From: Dethiobacter sp.
Lineage (GTDB): Bacteria; Bacillota; Dethiobacteria; Dethiobacterales; Dethiobacteraceae
NCBI GenBank assembly: GCA_018333455.1
Contig: JAGXTN010000006.1
Span: 1-62,064 of the forward strand
Reading direction: 5' to 3'
Length of the DNA stretch: 62,064 nucleotides
Shown: positions 7,961-17,150 of the stretch, in pieces
Numbering within the stretch: the first letter of the stretch is position 1
How the letters are laid out: each line of letters starts with the position of its first letter
Made by a program: the position numbers and the translations under genes
Notes under the pieces: generated by a model
Databases searched by the model: none
Seen by the model: the letters and a program-made list of their open reading frames with translations, nothing else
What the model was told of the DNA's origin: nothing

Positions 7961-9631
7961 ATGTCAAACATAACGCCGCTAATCGGTGTGATTCAGATTT
8001 TCTTTGCCATAGTTATCGGACTCTATTTTTTGAACCTGCTCCGCTCCCAGCAGACCAGCAAAGTGGCCGTCGATAAGGAATCCCGCAAGGAAATGGAGCA
8101 ACTGCGCAAAATGAGGGCAATATCGTTGACAGAGCCCCTAGCCGAAAAAACGAGACCCGCTTCTTTTGCAGAAATTATTGGCCAAGAGGAAGGTCTTAGG
8201 GCTTTGCGGGCTGCGCTCTGCGGGCCTAATCCTCAGCATGTGATTATCTATGGGCCGCCGGGGGTGGGAAAGACGGCGGCAGCCAGGTTAGTGCTGGAAG
8301 AGGCAAAACGAAACTCAATTTCTCCCTTTGGGCGGGAAGCAAAATTTGTGGAACTGGATGCTACTACGGCGCGCTTTGACGAGCGGGGGATTGCAGACCC
8401 GCTGATTGGCTCAGTTCATGACCCCATCTATCAGGGAGCGGGGCCTATGGGGATGGCAGGCATTCCGCAACCTAAGGCGGGTGCAGTCAGTAAAGCGCAT
8501 GGTGGGATTTTGTTCATTGACGAAATCGGTGAGTTGCATTCCACCCAAATTAATAAGTTGTTAAAAGTGCTGGAAGACCGCAAGGTTTTTCTGGAGAGCG
8601 CTTACTATAATCAGGAAGATAAGAATATTCCTGCGCATATCCATGAAATTTTCCAGAAAGGCTTTCCGGCCGATTTTCGGATGATTGGCGCTACTACGCG
8701 ACTGCCGGATGATATTCCTCCCGCCATCCGCTCCCGTTGCCTGGAAGTATTTTTCAGGGGGCTTTTGCCGGAAGAAACGGCGTTCATAGCTGCCAATGCA
8801 GCTAAAAGAATCAATTTTTTCATGGGCGAAGATGCGTTGGCTGTAATCAAAAAATTTGCGGCAAATGGGCGGGAGGCAGTTAATACCGTGCAGATTGCCG
8901 CAGGTTTGGCTCAGTGTGACAATGGGCGGAAGCAGTTGACGATGCAGGATATCGAATGGGTGGTAAATGCCAGTCAAATGTCGCCGCGACCGGAAAAGAA
9001 GATTCCACTCCGTCCGCAGGTAGGCTATGTGAACGGCTTGGCGGTTTACGGCCCAAGCATGGGAACTGTGATTGAAATAGAGGTGGCATCCCACCGCGCC
9101 GCACAGGGCAAAGGAGAAGTCCATGTCACCGGCGTGATGGAGGAAGAAGAAGTGGGCAGTGCTCGGCGTGTGCTGCGCCGCAAAAGCTCGGCCAAAAGTT
9201 CGGTCGAAAATGTTTTGACGGTGTTGCGCGATTATTTAGACGTGGATCCAAAAGATTATCATATTCACCTCAATTTTCCTGGCGGCACACCGATTGACGG
9301 GCCCTCAGCCGGCATTTCGATAGCTACAGCTATCTATTCATCGTTAACAGGTGTGGCGGTTGCTAATACGGTGGCAATGACTGGTGAAATTTCTGTGCGG
9401 GGCTATGTGCGTCCCATTGGCGGAGTAGCTTGTAAGGTGGAGGCTGCGCGGCAGGCCGGCGCCAAAAAGGTCCTCATTCCGCGAGATAATTGGCAACAAG
9501 CCTTCGATATGTCTTCTGAGTTGGTGGTGATTCCGGTGGATACTTTGCAGGAAGTATTCGATCACGCCTTGGTTAAAGGGCAGAGGGTAGCGGCTGGAGG
9601 GCCGAAAATGTTAACCGCAGCACCGCTATAA
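7961..9631 (+). CDS. lonB: ATP-dependent protease LonB (sporulation-type Lon)
   Basis: Membrane-anchored Lon-family protease of the Bacillus LonB type, which in that genus is expressed in the forespore. One N-terminal membrane segment (roughly residues 5-25), then AAA+ module with Walker A GPPGVGKT and Walker B ILFIDEIGEL, then the Lon peptidase domain with Ser in DGPSAGIS and Lys in VKVEAARQAGAKK. It lacks the large N-terminal LAN domain of classical Lon. Start taken at ATG 7961, after GCAGGGGGG; an in-frame TTG/ATG at 7937/7940 is possible but would include that site. Adjacent to canonical lon, as in Bacillus. Confidence 0.93.
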   Translation: MSNITPLIGVIQIFFAIVIGLYFLNLLRSQQTSKVAVDKESRKEMEQLRKMRAISLTEPLAEKTRPASFAEIIGQEEGLRALRAALCGPNPQHVIIYGPPGVGKTAAARLVLEEAKRNSISPFGREAKFVELDATTARFDERGIADPLIGSVHDPIYQGAGPMGMAGIPQPKAGAVSKAHGGILFIDEIGELHSTQINKLLKVLEDRKVFLESAYYNQEDKNIPAHIHEIFQKGFPADFRMIGATTRLPDDIPPAIRSRCLEVFFRGLLPEETAFIAANAAKRINFFMGEDALAVIKKFAANGREAVNTVQIAAGLAQCDNGRKQLTMQDIEWVVNASQMSPRPEKKIPLRPQVGYVNGLAVYGPSMGTVIEIEVASHRAAQGKGEVHVTGVMEEEEVGSARRVLRRKSSAKSSVENVLTVLRDYLDVDPKDYHIHLNFPGGTPIDGPSAGISIATAIYSSLTGVAVANTVAMTGEISVRGYVRPIGGVACKVEAARQAGAKKVLIPRDNWQQAFDMSSELVVIPVDTLQEVFDHALVKGQRVAAGGPKMLTAAPL

Positions 9632-9711
9632 ACTGGCAGCGCCCGTCTAGGCAGAGATATTTGTCTGATTTTCAGGAGAATTAAAGATTTTGAGCATAAA
9701 AAGGAAAATTA

Positions 9712-9740
9712 TTGACGCTGGGCGAATAAGTAGCTAGGCT
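9712..9740 (+). promoter_or_regulatory. Probable sigma-A promoter of lon
   Basis: TTGACG (9712-9717), 17-nt spacer, TAGGCT (9735-9740), about 35 nt before the lon start. Confidence 0.45.
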
Positions 9741-9773
9741 GGTGAATTGATTTGAGGAATGGAGGGGAGACGC

Positions 9774-12101
9774 GTGGCTGAAAAAACAAAAATTCTGCCA
9801 TTATTGCCACTACGAGGAATACTGGTATTTCCCAATATGGTTCTGCATCTAGATGTGGGCCGGGAGCGCTCGGTTAACGCATTGGAACAGGCGATGGTGG
9901 ATGATAATAAAGTCTTGCTGGTTACCCAGAAAGAGGCCAGAGTCGACGACCCGGCACCGGAGGATATTTATTCCATGGGAACCATTGCGCAAATTAAGCA
10001 GATGCTTAAATTGCCAGGGGGCACCATCAGGGTGTTGGTGGAAGGCTTGTCTCGCGCCTATGTGCGCGATTTTGTGGAAGCCGACCCTTTTTTTAAAGTG
10101 CACGCAGAAGAAGTTTTGGAGGATACTACAAAGAGTATTGAAGTCGAAGCATTGATGCGCAGTGTGACTTACCAGTTTGAGCAGTATATTAAGTTAAGCA
10201 AAAAAATCCCGCCGGAGACTTTGGTAATGGTGGGCGGCATTGAGGAACCGGGCAGAATGGCCGATATTATCGGCTCACATCTCACCTTGAAAGTTGAGCA
10301 GAAACAGCAGATTTTAGAGGCTACGTTACCTAAAGAACGCCTGAGCAAGCTCTTGGAGATTTTGGGTCATGAGATGGAAGTTCTGGAAATTGAACGTAAA
10401 ATCAACCTGCGTGTGCGCAAGCAGATGGAGCGCACACAAAAAGAGTATTATCTGCGTGAGCAGATGAAGGCCATCCAGAAGGAACTGGGAGAAAAAGATG
10501 AGCGCATGGCTGAGGCCGATGAATACCGGGAAAAAATAACTGAAGCTAATTTGCCGGAGGAAGTATCGGAAAAGGCGCTGAAGGAAGTGGAGCGTCTGGA
10601 GAAAATGCCGCCGGCGGCGGCAGAAGCAGTAGTTATCCGTAATTATCTGGACTGGATTTTGGCGCTACCTTGGACACTTCAAACCGAGGACAGGTTAGAC
10701 TTGAAGATGGCGGAACAAATTCTGGATGAAGACCATTACGGTTTAACGAAAGTGAAAGAGCGTATCATTGAGTATTTGGCTGTGAGGCAATTGGCGCAGA
10801 AATTAAAAGGTCCGATTATTTGCTTGGTGGGGCCGCCAGGTGTGGGCAAAACATCGCTGGCGCGCTCTATTGCTCGAGCGCTGGAACGCAACTTTGTGCG
10901 CATTTCTCTTGGAGGAGTGCGGGATGAGGCGGAAGTCCGCGGGCATCGGCGTACTTACGTGGGAGCGATGCCTGGGCGGATTATCCAGGGTATGCGCCAG
11001 GCTAAGTCGCAAAACCCCGTTTTTCTGTTGGATGAAATCGATAAAATGTCCACCGATTTTCGGGGAGACCCCTCCGCAGCTCTCCTGGAAGTTTTAGACC
11101 CGGAACAAAACAATACTTTCTCAGACCATTATATTGAGATTCCCTTTAATCTTTCCAATGTGATGTTTATCACCACGGCTAATACGCTCTACAATATTCC
11201 CCAACCGTTATTGGACAGGATGGAAACCATTTATATCCCCGGGTATACCGAGGAAGAAAAAGTGCATATTGCGCAACACTTTTTGCTGCCAAAACAGCTG
11301 AAGGAGCATGGTTTAAGTAAAGAGATACTCACCGTATCAGAAAAAACATTGCGCAAAATTATCCGCCAATATACTCGTGAAGCGGGTGTGCGCAGCTTGG
11401 AACGGCAGATTGCTGCTTTCTGCCGCAAAACGGCTAAAGAAGTTGTGCGGGATAAAAAGGAACGGTCAGCCATCACAGTTCAGAATCTCCATAAATATCT
11501 GGGTATCCCTCGCTATCGCTTCGGGCTGGCAGAAAAGGAAGACGAGATAGGGGTAGCCACCGGTTTGGCTTGGACGGAAGCAGGGGGCGACACCCTGGTG
11601 ATTGAAGTTACGCTGATGAAAGGGAAAGGCAAGCTGCAGCTGACGGGTAAGCTGGGGGAAGTAATGCGCGAATCGGCGCAGGCGGGTCTCTCTTACATTC
11701 GCACCAGAACGGGCCAATTGGGCATCAAAGAGGATTTCTACGAAACTTATGATATCCATATCCATATTCCCGAGGGTGCTATTCCCAAGGACGGTCCTTC
11801 TGCCGGGATTGCCATGGCTACAGCGCTTATCTCTGCGCTGACGCAACGTCCCTCCAGGCGCACCGTGGCGATGACGGGAGAAATTACGCTGCGCGGCAAA
11901 GTTCTGCCCATCGGCGGGGTAAAGGAAAAAGTGCTGGCTGCTCACCGTGCCGGAATTAAAAAAGTAATTCTCCCCGCCGACAACAAGAAAGATATTAGTG
12001 AAATTCCGGATAACGTTAGCCGCAAGCTGGAGTTTGTCTTCGTAGAGCATATGGATCAAGTGTTGGCACATGCGTTGGCGGAAAAAGACGATGAAAATTA
12101 A
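9774..12101 (+). CDS. lon: ATP-dependent protease La (Lon)
   Basis: Cytoplasmic hexameric protease that degrades damaged and regulatory proteins. N-terminal substrate-recognition domain begins [17 protein letters not shown]; central coiled coil; AAA+ domain with Walker [10 protein letters not shown] and Walker [13 protein letters not shown]-terminal peptidase domain with catalytic Ser in [10 protein letters not shown] and Lys in [15 protein letters not shown]. Start taken at GTG 9774, placed after GGAGGGGAGA; an in-frame ATG at 9759 would precede that ribosome binding site. 775 residues. Overlaps the start of engB by 11 bp, so lon and engB are coupled, the usual Firmicutes order. Confidence 0.97.
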   Translation: MAEKTKILPLLPLRGILVFPNMVLHLDVGRERSVNALEQAMVDDNKVLLVTQKEARVDDPAPEDIYSMGTIAQIKQMLKLPGGTIRVLVEGLSRAYVRDFVEADPFFKVHAEEVLEDTTKSIEVEALMRSVTYQFEQYIKLSKKIPPETLVMVGGIEEPGRMADIIGSHLTLKVEQKQQILEATLPKERLSKLLEILGHEMEVLEIERKINLRVRKQMERTQKEYYLREQMKAIQKELGEKDERMAEADEYREKITEANLPEEVSEKALKEVERLEKMPPAAAEAVVIRNYLDWILALPWTLQTEDRLDLKMAEQILDEDHYGLTKVKERIIEYLAVRQLAQKLKGPIICLVGPPGVGKTSLARSIARALERNFVRISLGGVRDEAEVRGHRRTYVGAMPGRIIQGMRQAKSQNPVFLLDEIDKMSTDFRGDPSAALLEVLDPEQNNTFSDHYIEIPFNLSNVMFITTANTLYNIPQPLLDRMETIYIPGYTEEEKVHIAQHFLLPKQLKEHGLSKEILTVSEKTLRKIIRQYTREAGVRSLERQIAAFCRKTAKEVVRDKKERSAITVQNLHKYLGIPRYRFGLAEKEDEIGVATGLAWTEAGGDTLVIEVTLMKGKGKLQLTGKLGEVMRESAQAGLSYIRTRTGQLGIKEDFYETYDIHIHIPEGAIPKDGPSAGIAMATALISALTQRPSRRTVAMTGEITLRGKVLPIGGVKEKVLAAHRAGIKKVILPADNKKDISEIPDNVSRKLEFVFVEHMDQVLAHALAEKDDEN

Positions 12102-12675
12102 AACTGCAACTTTTGTGATTAGTGCGGCAAAAACGGAACAGTTTCTCTCCGGCGGCCTGGCGGAAATTGCTTTCGCCGGCCGTTCTAATGTGGGGAAGTC
12201 CTCTCTGCTTAATTCGCTGCTAAATCGGAAGCAGTTAGCCATGACGAGCGGAACCCCGGGCAAAACGCGCCTGATTAATTTCTTTTTAATCAATGAGGCG
12301 TTTCACTTCGTAGATTTGCCCGGATATGGCTTTGCTCGTGTTTCCAAGCAGATGAAGGAACAATGGGGACAGTTGATTGAAGCGTACTTGGCGCAGCGTC
12401 AGGAATTACGGTTGGTGGTGCAGTTAGTCGATTTGCGCCATCTGCCTACAGCAGACGACTTAGCTTTGTACAAGTGGCTGATTCATTTTAACCGGCCGAC
12501 AGTGATTGTCGGTACAAAAGCAGATAAAATCTCCCGGGGCAACCGGGCCAAACACATTAACCAGATTCGGACCGGCCTGGGGCTTGGTCCGGACGGCCCT
12601 GTGATTCCTTATTCAGCCAAAACCGGCGAAGGCAAAGAAGCTCTCTGGAAAATGATTGCGCAGTATCTTGCTTAG
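12091..12675 (+). CDS. engB: Ribosome biogenesis GTPase EngB (YsxC/YihA)
   Basis: Essential small GTPase needed for 50S subunit assembly. G1 GRSNVGKSS, G3 DLPGYGFAR, G4 GTKADK; 194 residues, typical. The chosen ATG (12091) lies inside the end of lon; a longer in-frame extension exists but is not conserved in the family as I know it. It is followed by a long hairpin and dispersed repeats, which end the lon-engB unit. Confidence 0.96.
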   Translation: MKIKTATFVISAAKTEQFLSGGLAEIAFAGRSNVGKSSLLNSLLNRKQLAMTSGTPGKTRLINFFLINEAFHFVDLPGYGFARVSKQMKEQWGQLIEAYLAQRQELRLVVQLVDLRHLPTADDLALYKWLIHFNRPTVIVGTKADKISRGNRAKHINQIRTGLGLGPDGPVIPYSAKTGEGKEALWKMIAQYLA

Positions 12676-12689
12676 CAGCGCAGCGATTA

Positions 12690-12728
12690 GGCAGAACCGC
12701 TCCCAGCTTAACAGGGGGCGGTTCTGCC
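12690..12728 (+). terminator. Terminator-like hairpin after engB
   Basis: GGCAGAACCGC pairs with GCGGTTCTGCC (11 bp, extended by CCC/GGG). There is no clean T-run after it, so efficiency is uncertain. Confidence 0.5.
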
Positions 12729-12755
12729 GTTGTGCCCTCTCGCGGGAGAGCAACC

Positions 12756-12782
12756 GCGCGAACACGCAGGTTCGCCCCTACA
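12756..12782 (-). repeat. Single copy of the GTAGGGGC palindromic repeat (GAAC-stem type)
   Basis: Read on the minus strand it is TGTAGGGGC followed by arm GAAC, a 6-nt loop CTGCGT and arm GTTC, the same element as in the arrays at 39.1 and 41.6 kb. An adjoining CTCTCGCGGGAGAG palindrome is at about 12737-12750. Confidence 0.8.
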
Positions 12783-12820
12783 GCTCCCTTCCCGGCTATT
12801 CCCCACTTCCATTGGTGTCT

Positions 12821-12864
12821 GTGAATCGGCTATTTCGCCGATTCAAACGAGTCCGACATCTGAC
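12821..12864 (+). repeat. 44-bp repeat, copy 1 (upstream of valS)
   Basis: From GTGAATCGGC to ACATCTGAC. It matches the segment at 22367-22410 upstream of moaC at about 37 of 44 positions by eye, with no gap. Both copies contain the stem-forming piece TCGG(C/T)TATTTCGCCGA and a near-palindrome AGTC(C/G)GACATCTGAC. Confidence 0.8.
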
Positions 12865-12901
12865 CTCCGACCTCTAGTAAGGAGTGATGTGGGTCGGATT
12901 C

Positions 12902-12930
12902 TTGACAGGGGCAGGGCAGTCAGATATATT
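12902..12930 (+). promoter_or_regulatory. sigma-A promoter of valS
   Basis: Perfect TTGACA (12902-12907), 17-nt spacer, TATATT (12925-12930). Transcription should begin about 30 nt before the valS start, leaving no room for a T-box leader. Confidence 0.75.
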
Positions 12931-12967
12931 TATGAAAGAAATGCGACCCTGTAAGGAGGCTTTTTTG

Positions 12968-15613
12968 ATGACAGAGAAAGAAATGGCGCCGGTCTATGCT
13001 CCCGCAGAGGTGGAAGACAGGCTTTATCAGGAGTGGTTGGCTCACAATTATTTTCAAGCGCTGGGGGATCCGGAAAAAGCGACATTTACTATCGTCATTC
13101 CCCCCCCTAATGTGACGGGCTCTTTACATATGGGCCATGCGCTTGATAACACCATCCAGGATATTTTAATCCGACGTAAACGCATGCAGGGTTTTGACAC
13201 ACTCTGGCTGCCCGGCACCGACCATGCGGGGATTGCTACCCAGATTAAAGTGGAAGAACATTTGGCTGAAGAAGGAGTATCCCGTTATGAATTAGGGCGG
13301 GAGAGATTCATCGAGCGGATTTGGGGCTGGAAGGAAGAGTATCACCGGCGGATTACAAAACAGCTGCAAAAGCTTGGAGTGTCCTGTGACTGGTCAAGAG
13401 AGCGCTTTACCATGGATGGGGGCTGTTCCCGGGCTGTGCGTGAAGTCTTTGTTTCTCTCTATGAGCGGGGGCTGATTTATCGGGGAGATTATATCATCAA
13501 CTGGTGTCCCCGTTGTCACACCGCGCTCTCTGATATTGAAGTGGAGCACGAAGATAAAGAGGGAATTTTGACTTTTATTCGCTATCCGCTGGTGACTGGG
13601 GAAGGCCATCTTGTTGTAGCTACCACCCGCCCGGAAACTATGCTGGGCGATACGGCGGTGGCTGTTCACCCGCAAGATTCACGCTATGCCCATTTGATCG
13701 GTAAACAGGTGCTGCTGCCGCTGCTGGAGCGGCCCATTCCGGTAGTTGCCGATGAGTACGTCGATCCGGAGTTTGGCAGCGGGGCGGTGAAAATCACACC
13801 GGCACATGACGCCAATGATTTTGCCTTGGCTGCCCGCCATAGTTTGCCTGCGGTAGTAGTGATTGCTGCTGATGGCACGATGACGAAAGAGGCGGGAGTT
13901 TATGCCGGCCTTGACCGCTTTGCGGCAAGAGAGCAGGTGGTGGCTGACTTGGAAAAAGCGGGACTGCTGTTGGAGAAGGTAGGACATGCTCACTCGCTGG
14001 GCCATTGTCAGCGCTGTCAGACTGTGATTGAGCCGCTCCTATCCAAGCAGTGGTTCGTGCGGATGAAGCCGCTTGCGGAGCCGGCCATCGCCAAAGTGAA
14101 AAGCGGGGAAATCCGCTTTGTGCCGGAGCGCTTTACCAGGACTTATCTTAACTGGGTGGAGAATATCCGGGATTGGTGCATTTCCCGTCAAATTTGGTGG
14201 GGACACCGTATTCCCGCATGGTACTGCGCCTGCGGTGAGACGATTGTCTCGCGGGTAGAGGTAACATCCTGTCCTCATTGCTTTGGCCAAGAGCTGTTCC
14301 GGGACGAAGATGTGCTTGACACTTGGTTCTCCTCGGCGCTCTGGCCCTTTTCTACTTTGGGTTGGCCGGACAGAACGGAGGATTTGGCCCATTTTTATCC
14401 CACCAGCGTGCTGGTCACCGGGTATGATATTATCTATTTTTGGGTGGCGCGAATGATTTTTATGGGACTGCAGTTTATGGAGGAAATCCCCTTCCAGACC
14501 GTTTATATACATGGCCTAGTGCGGGACGAGCAGGGACGGAAAATGAGCAAATCCCTCGGTAATGGCGTTGACCCTCTGGAAATTATTGAACAATACGGCG
14601 CCGATACATTGCGTTTTACTTTAATTACAGGACAGGCGCCTGGTAATGACCAGCGCTTCCGACTGGAAAATGTGGAGAACAGCCGTAATTTTGCTAATAA
14701 GATTTGGAATGCGTCCCGTTTTGTATTGATGAATCTTGATCATTTGATGGCGGAGCAAGTGGTGATTACAGGCAGTATTACCGATGCGGATCGCTGGATT
14801 CTGCACCGTTTCAACGAGACTGCAGACCAGGTTAACCGGTTGATGGAGCGGTATGAGCTGGGGGAGGCAGCCAAGACTATTTATGAATTTTTGTGGAGCG
14901 ATTACTGCGACTGGTATATTGAAATGGCTAAAATTCCGCTCTATGGGGCAGAAACGGTTGAGCAAAAACAGACGGCCAGGGCTGTTTTAACCTATGTGCT
15001 GGAGAGGACGCTAAGGCTGCTGCATCCATTTATGCCTTTTATCACGGAAGAAATTCGTCAAAAGCTTCCCCATGACGGCGGCAGCATTGTGCTGGCCTCC
15101 TGGCCGGAATACGACGACAAGCTGGTATTTTCGGAGGCTCACGACCGTATGAATACTGTCATGGCAGTAACGCGCACCATTCGTTATCTGCGCAGTGAAG
15201 TGCAGCTCTCGCCGGGCAAGAAGGTGCGGGTAGTTCTGCATGCCGGGAGCGAGAGCTCTGCTGTGGCGTTGACTGAAGGAATTGCCATGCTGCAAAAGCT
15301 GGCGGGACTGGAAGAGGCAGTGATTACGCTTGCCTTGCCTGAAAAACCCAGGCAGGCGGTAACTGCAGTAGTGGGAGATATTGATATTTACCTGCCCCTG
15401 AGTGGCTTGGTTGATTTGGCGCAGGAAATAGCGCGCTTGGAAAAAGAACTGCAAAAACTGGCTGGCGAACTGACCCGCTTGGAGGGAAAGCTAACTAATC
15501 CTGGTTTCTTGGCAAAAGCACCGCTTGAAGTGGTGGCGGAGGAAAGGGCTAAGGCAGAGGGCTATCGCTTAAAATGGGAGAAAGTCCATGCCCGTCTGGA
15601 AAGCTTACGTTAA
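12968..15613 (+). CDS. valS: Valyl-tRNA synthetase
   Basis: Class Ia aminoacyl-tRNA synthetase that charges tRNA-Val. HIGH-type signature PPNVTGSLHMGHAL near the N-terminus, a CP1 editing domain, KMSKS signature GRKMSKSLGN, and a C-terminal coiled-coil arm (IARLEKELQKLAGEL). 881 residues from the ATG at 12968, which follows AAGGAGG (12953-12959); a longer in-frame extension back to 12884 would cross the promoter and is rejected. Followed by folC, a common Firmicutes pair. Confidence 0.97.
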   Translation: MTEKEMAPVYAPAEVEDRLYQEWLAHNYFQALGDPEKATFTIVIPPPNVTGSLHMGHALDNTIQDILIRRKRMQGFDTLWLPGTDHAGIATQIKVEEHLAEEGVSRYELGRERFIERIWGWKEEYHRRITKQLQKLGVSCDWSRERFTMDGGCSRAVREVFVSLYERGLIYRGDYIINWCPRCHTALSDIEVEHEDKEGILTFIRYPLVTGEGHLVVATTRPETMLGDTAVAVHPQDSRYAHLIGKQVLLPLLERPIPVVADEYVDPEFGSGAVKITPAHDANDFALAARHSLPAVVVIAADGTMTKEAGVYAGLDRFAAREQVVADLEKAGLLLEKVGHAHSLGHCQRCQTVIEPLLSKQWFVRMKPLAEPAIAKVKSGEIRFVPERFTRTYLNWVENIRDWCISRQIWWGHRIPAWYCACGETIVSRVEVTSCPHCFGQELFRDEDVLDTWFSSALWPFSTLGWPDRTEDLAHFYPTSVLVTGYDIIYFWVARMIFMGLQFMEEIPFQTVYIHGLVRDEQGRKMSKSLGNGVDPLEIIEQYGADTLRFTLITGQAPGNDQRFRLENVENSRNFANKIWNASRFVLMNLDHLMAEQVVITGSITDADRWILHRFNETADQVNRLMERYELGEAAKTIYEFLWSDYCDWYIEMAKIPLYGAETVEQKQTARAVLTYVLERTLRLLHPFMPFITEEIRQKLPHDGGSIVLASWPEYDDKLVFSEAHDRMNTVMAVTRTIRYLRSEVQLSPGKKVRVVLHAGSESSAVALTEGIAMLQKLAGLEEAVITLALPEKPRQAVTAVVGDIDIYLPLSGLVDLAQEIARLEKELQKLAGELTRLEGKLTNPGFLAKAPLEVVAEERAKAEGYRLKWEKVHARLESLR

Positions 15614-15640
15614 GCGGGAACAGGAGGCGCGATTAGCATT

Positions 15641-16945
15641 ATGAATTACGCAGAGGCACTAGCCTGGATTCACGGCCTTTACCGTTTCGGCATGAACCCG
15701 GGCTTGGAGCGAATTAAGGTACTGCTCCGGAGGCTTGGTGATCCGCAGCAGAGGCTGCGTTGCATCCATATTGCCGGCACAAACGGCAAAGGGTCAACAG
15801 CCGCGTTTCTTGCTTCGATGCTCGAGGCCGAGGGAAAAAGGGTGGCACTTTATACATCGCCTTATCTGGAAGCATTTACTAACCGGATGGCTATTAACGG
15901 TGCTGACATCGGCCGGGAGCGGCTGGCGGCACTGGCTACGGCAGTGAAGTTTCAAGTCGATGAAATGGTCCGCACCGGGGTAGGGCAGCCGACAGAATTT
16001 GAAGTTGTCACTGCGCTGGCGTTTATGTACTTTGCCGAGGAGCAGCCAGACTGGGTGGTGGTGGAAGTGGGCTTGGGCGGCCGTCTTGACGCCACTAATG
16101 TAATAGAGCCGGTGGTCTGCGCCATTACTAATATCGGACTGGAACATACCCAGGTGTTGGGCGACACTATTGAAGAAATTGCTTATGAAAAAGCCGGCAT
16201 CATTAAATCCGGTGCCGCCACAGTTACTGCGGCGGAAAACCTGCAGGCGCTAAGTGTCTTTCGAAAGATTGCCCGGGAGCGAGGCGCGAGACTGTATGAA
16301 CTGGACGGGGAATTTCGCTGTATTCCTGTCGGCGCGACTTTGGACGGGCAGACCTTTGATTATCAGAGCCCATGGCGTGAGCTAAAAGGCCTGCAGATTA
16401 CCATGCTGGGGCAACATCAGGTGCGCAATGCAGCCCTGGCACTAGCCGCGCTGGAGTTGTTGCCGGAGCCCCTTATTGAAGATGCTGTGCGGCGAGGGCT
16501 TGCCGACACCTGCTGGCCAGGACGGCTGGAAGTGTTTTCTCGCAATCCCTTGGTGCTGGTGGACGGCGCGCATAATCCGGATGGGATTCGTGCTCTCTGC
16601 CAGGCGCTCCCAGGCATTCTGAGCGGGAAAAAACTGTGGTTAGTGGTGGGCATTTTAGGCGATAAGGCGGTAGATGAGATTTTGGCGGAGATAGTTCCGC
16701 TAGCCACCGCCGGCTTGATTATCACTAAGCCGGATAATCCCCGGGCGGCGGAACCAATGATGGTGGCAGAAATGGCCAGGCGTTATGCTTTGCCGGGGGT
16801 GAGTGTGGCTGTGGCAGAGACTGTCGCTGCCGCAGTCGGTAAAGGGCTTGCCAAGCTGAGTGCGGACGAGGCTCTCTGTGTCGCCGGCTCCCTCTATACT
16901 ATTAGTGAAGCAAGAGAGATTCTGAAAGCACGGTTTAGCTGCTAA
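15641..16945 (+). CDS. folC: Bifunctional dihydrofolate / folylpolyglutamate synthase
   Basis: Mur-ligase-like ATP-dependent enzyme that adds glutamate to dihydropteroate and to folates. P-loop AGTNGKGSTAAFL at about residues 46-58, a VVVEVGLGGRLDATN motif, and a C-terminal Mur-ligase domain containing DGAHNPDGIRAL. 434 residues, normal. AGGAGG lies about 13 nt before the ATG, longer than ideal, but no better start is visible. Probably co-transcribed with valS. Confidence 0.95.
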   Translation: MNYAEALAWIHGLYRFGMNPGLERIKVLLRRLGDPQQRLRCIHIAGTNGKGSTAAFLASMLEAEGKRVALYTSPYLEAFTNRMAINGADIGRERLAALATAVKFQVDEMVRTGVGQPTEFEVVTALAFMYFAEEQPDWVVVEVGLGGRLDATNVIEPVVCAITNIGLEHTQVLGDTIEEIAYEKAGIIKSGAATVTAAENLQALSVFRKIARERGARLYELDGEFRCIPVGATLDGQTFDYQSPWRELKGLQITMLGQHQVRNAALALAALELLPEPLIEDAVRRGLADTCWPGRLEVFSRNPLVLVDGAHNPDGIRALCQALPGILSGKKLWLVVGILGDKAVDEILAEIVPLATAGLIITKPDNPRAAEPMMVAEMARRYALPGVSVAVAETVAAAVGKGLAKLSADEALCVAGSLYTISEAREILKARFSC

Positions 16946-17087
16946 ATATATTTTTGCGGATGGGGCAGGGATTTTCTCTGCCGCGTGGAATAACTTTGAT
17001 GTTTGTGTAAGATTTTAGTCTGCGAGGATAGGTGGCGGAGCGTGACGAAAAAAAACGAAGCAGTGCAGGAGTTTTTGCAAATTTCTC

Positions 17088-17125
17088 GAATACTTCCGTG
17101 TTAAGCAAAAGTATTCTTAATATTT
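17088..17125 (+). terminator. Possible terminator between folC and rnfC
   Basis: 8-bp inverted repeat GAATACTT (17088-17095) / AAGTATTC (17109-17116) followed by an AT-rich, T-rich tract. Low GC in the stem makes this weak; it could also be an operator of the rnf operon. Confidence 0.35.
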
Positions 17126-17150
17126 TTATTTTAAGGGGTGAATTGTGCAG

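Noticed and set aside
12884-12967. 28-residue N-terminal extension of valyl-tRNA synthetase
   Set aside because: The extension covers the consensus promoter and the AAGGAGG site that belongs to the ATG at 12968.
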